A DNA stretch of 64,000 bases from Caldicellulosiruptor bescii DSM 6725 (lineage in GTDB: Bacteria > Bacillota > Thermoanaerobacteria > Caldicellulosiruptorales > Caldicellulosiruptoraceae): the NCBI RefSeq assembly GCF_000022325.1, contig NC_012034.1, forward strand, positions 2,045,501 through 2,109,500, given 5' to 3'. A model generated the notes under the pieces. The model saw only the letters and a program-made list of their open reading frames with translations. It searched no databases and had not been told where the DNA came from. Below, one piece after another: positions 61,918 to 64,000 of the stretch. The first letter of the stretch is position 1, and each line of letters begins with the position of its first letter. The translations under genes were made by a program, and so were the position numbers.

Positions 61918-62045
61918 GAGAAGTTTACTTTAATTAGTTTTTATAAATAGTGCCCCAAAGGGGGGTGGTTGTACTCTATTTTTACCTTTTTCTTTCTTTT
62001 TATAAAAATAAAAAGCATCAGATTGAAGCAGGGGGGTAACTGAAA

Positions 62046-63563
62046 TTGGAAGGCATTCTAACAATTGATGTAGGAACTTCGAGTTTAAGAATTATCATCT
62101 ATGACCTTCAGGGTGAAATAAAGTTTAAGGCACAGGAAGAGTATAGTATGGAGTTTTACGACTCACGTGTTGAACAAGACCCTAATACTTGGAAGGAAGC
62201 CTTGTTAAAATGTTTTAAAAAAACCAAAGATTTTCTGAAGGATAACAACTTAGAGATTTTTAGCGTATCAGTCACATCTCAAAGAGCCTCTGTTATTCCA
62301 GTAGATGAAAGATGTGAGCCCCTTTATAAAGCTATCATGTGGCAAGATAAAAGAAGTGTAAAACAGTGCGAGAAAATTGAAAAAGCAATTGGTAAGGAAG
62401 TGATATACAAAAAGACAGGTTTGCGAATAGATCCTTATTTTTCTCTTCCTAAGATGTTATGGTTGAAGGAAAATGTTCCAGAGGTTTTTGAAAAAGCATA
62501 CAAATTGATAGGAGTGCAGGATTATATCGTCTATCAACTTACAAAGAAATTTGTGACAGATTGGACACAAGCTTCTCGTCTTATGATTATGAATATTAAA
62601 GAATTTAAATGGGATGAGGAAATATTGCAAGAAACAGGAATTAGCAAATCTCTTCTCTGTGAGTTGATTCCGCCTGGTACGGTTGCGGGAGCATTGTCTC
62701 AAGACATCGCTGAAATTAGTAATTTGAAAACCGGTACGCCGGTAATCATAGCTGGTGGAGACCAACAATGTGCCGCTTTGGCACTTAATGTTCTTGAGCC
62801 GGGGCATGCTGAAGTAAATACGGGAACGGGATCTTTTATAATTGCATATTCTGATAATCCTGTTTTCGATAAAGAGATTAGAACGCTTTGTAGTGCTTCC
62901 GCAGTTGCTGGAAAGTGGATTTGTGAAGCAGGAATGTTTACAACAGGGTCTATTTACAGATGGTTCAAAGAGCAGTTTTATAGTTGGGCAGGTGAAAAGG
63001 CCTTTGAAGTGATGGACAAAGAGATAGAGAATGTGCCGGTGGGAGCTAATGGAGTTTTGATTTTGCCACATTTTGAGGGAAGTGCAGCTCCATATTGGAA
63101 TCCTTTTGCGAAAGGTGTAATATTTAATCTTACCCTTGGGACAAAAAGGAGTGAAATTGCAAGAGCAATATTAGAAGGTATATGCTTGGAATTGATGGAT
63201 AATATGAAAATCATTGAAGAAAACATAGGTAGCATCCAGAATATTAGTGTAGCAGGCGGTATGACAACGTTTGATTTGTTCAACCAAATGCAAGCAGATG
63301 CTTTTAATAAACGGATAGTCAAGTATCAAAATGTTGAAGCAACTTCCTTGGGAGCAGCAATGAGTGCAGCTGTTTGTATGGGATATTACAAAACGCACAG
63401 GGAAGCCTTTGAGCACATGGCAGGAAAAGTAGAAAAGATATTTGAACCAAATAAAGAAAATGTTTACTTATACGAAAAACTGCTAAGGCGCAAAAATTTA
63501 CTGTATCACGCACTTAATAGCTATCAAGTATATAGCACTTTTGCAGAATCTTTAAAAGGGTAA
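62046..63563 (+). CDS. FGGY-family carbohydrate kinase
   Basis: 505 residues, typical length. N-terminal GILTIDVGTSSLRIIIYD, VSVTSQRASVIPVDE, GGDQQCAALALNV with GTGSFIIAYSDNP, FEGSAAPYWNPFAKGVIFNL and AGGMTTFDLFNQMQADAF. Phosphorylates a sugar or sugar acid; gluconate, xylulose and similar are in the family. TTG start after AGGGGGG. It closes the operon. Confidence 0.92.
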   Translation: MEGILTIDVGTSSLRIIIYDLQGEIKFKAQEEYSMEFYDSRVEQDPNTWKEALLKCFKKTKDFLKDNNLEIFSVSVTSQRASVIPVDERCEPLYKAIMWQDKRSVKQCEKIEKAIGKEVIYKKTGLRIDPYFSLPKMLWLKENVPEVFEKAYKLIGVQDYIVYQLTKKFVTDWTQASRLMIMNIKEFKWDEEILQETGISKSLLCELIPPGTVAGALSQDIAEISNLKTGTPVIIAGGDQQCAALALNVLEPGHAEVNTGTGSFIIAYSDNPVFDKEIRTLCSASAVAGKWICEAGMFTTGSIYRWFKEQFYSWAGEKAFEVMDKEIENVPVGANGVLILPHFEGSAAPYWNPFAKGVIFNLTLGTKRSEIARAILEGICLELMDNMKIIEENIGSIQNISVAGGMTTFDLFNQMQADAFNKRIVKYQNVEATSLGAAMSAAVCMGYYKTHREAFEHMAGKVEKIFEPNKENVYLYEKLLRRKNLLYHALNSYQVYSTFAESLKG

Positions 63564-63712
63564 GAGGACATTCGTAGTAAGTTTTTAAAGAGATATTTTA
63601 TGGCCCAATAGGTGAAGGTATTATGATGTCTATCTTTTTAGTTTCATCTGGCGTGCATTTAATAATATAAATACCACATTTAAGGGAAATTACTAATAAC
63701 CCACTTTCATTC
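63564..63712. other. Spacer between the kinase and the IS256 element
   Basis: No gene, RNA or clear terminator recognised. The left boundary of the IS256 element is uncertain, near 63713. Confidence 0.4.
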
Positions 63713-63857
63713 TGAGGTTGCCCAAAAACAATAATTTTTACGGGTCAAAATCAAGCACTTGATATCATTAAATGTCAATATTGAACCATCCACTAAAAAA
63801 AAGAAAAGAGTTGGCTGGTAATTTGAGAGTTTAAATAATTTTGGGTAAAGTATAAGG

Positions 63858-63910
63858 ACCTCCTTCTTGGTAAGAATCAGAATATAAACAAAAATATCCA
63901 AGAGGGAGGT
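63858..63910 (+). promoter_or_regulatory. Stem that sequesters the transposase ribosome site
   Basis: ACCTCCTTCTTGG (63858-63870) pairs with CCAAGAGGGAGGT (63898-63910); the only non-Watson-Crick pair is T-G. The right arm contains GGGAGG, the ribosome site 8 bp before the ATG. Confidence 0.65.
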
Positions 63911-63918
63911 TTTTTGTT

Positions 63919-64000
63919 ATGGAAAATGTTTTAACAAAAGAACAATTGTTTGAGTTCATAAGGAAAAATAACATCCAGAGTGTAAGTAACATTTACGAAA
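63919..64000 (+). CDS. IS256-family transposase, N-terminal part
   Basis: 27 residues are visible (MENVLTKEQLFEFIRKNN, then IQSVSNIYE) before the window edge. The start matches IS256-like mutator-type transposases in clostridia. Full gene not visible. Confidence 0.72.
   Translation, partial: MENVLTKEQLFEFIRKNNIQSVSNIYE

Larger units (their letters stand above)
63713..64000 (+). mobile_element. IS256-family element, left end (continues past window)
   Basis: The left end is probably around GAGGTTGCCCAAAAACAATAA (63713), which resembles the terminal repeats of the family. A hairpin and the transposase gene follow. The right end is outside the window. Confidence 0.6.

Overview
The window reads as chromosome of a low-GC, endospore-forming anaerobe of the Firmicutes. 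Sporulation and germination genes (spoIIR, a gerA-type tricistron, CotF-like coat proteins), AGGAGG-type ribosome sites, many TTG/GTG starts, and long envelope proteins with fibronectin III and SLH modules point to a thermophilic clostridium of the Caldicellulosiruptor type. The genus is inferred, not proven.

Layout. 1-5.4 kb: a beta-CASP nuclease (cut by the window edge), an EamA exporter and a polar amino-acid ABC importer. 4.6-14.1 kb: three SLH proteins, two of them giant FN3 proteins, next to a UDP-GlcNAc 2-epimerase that could feed the cell-wall polymer SLH domains bind. 14.2-20.4 kb: radical SAM protein, hemZ, glyoxalase-II-like hydrolase, dtd, rel, apt. 20.6-25.6 kb: spoIIR and germination receptor genes. 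25.7-29.7 kb: ACT regulator, hom, thrB, lysC.

29.7-37.5 kb is the most interesting region: a nine-gene operon on the minus strand that looks like a RiPP (ribosomally made, modified peptide) system. It has two radical SAM enzymes, a GNAT-like protein, a PqqD/RRE protein, a 77-residue precursor, a PH-domain membrane protein, a PrsW-like intramembrane protease, an unknown protein and an ABC exporter. The precursor has a YxxPxI leader and a hydrophobic Ala/Val core with Asn at positions 48, 54, 60, 66 and 72. This exact period of six is the pattern seen in polytheonamide-type beta-helical pore peptides, but no proteusin (NHLP) leader is present.

38.5-49.7 kb: housekeeping genes (sugar-phosphate isomerase, DUF4364, tRNA-Met and tRNA-Asn, coat proteins, L,D-transpeptidase, panB-panC-panD with a DUF2520 protein and a structured leader, ferritin). 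Two nearly identical 1267-bp insertion sequences lie here in opposite orientation, each with a 15-bp target duplication. 49.8-57.3 kb: tRNA-Leu and tRNA-Arg, then a decayed integrative island: two excisionase-like genes (one frameshifted), VapBC-like toxin-antitoxin, an SF1 helicase with two in-frame stops, and transposase remnants. 57.4-63.6 kb: a sugar-acid-type catabolic operon (RpiR regulator, 2-hydroxyacid dehydrogenase, class II aldolase, GntP permease, FGGY kinase). The window ends in the start of an IS256-family element.
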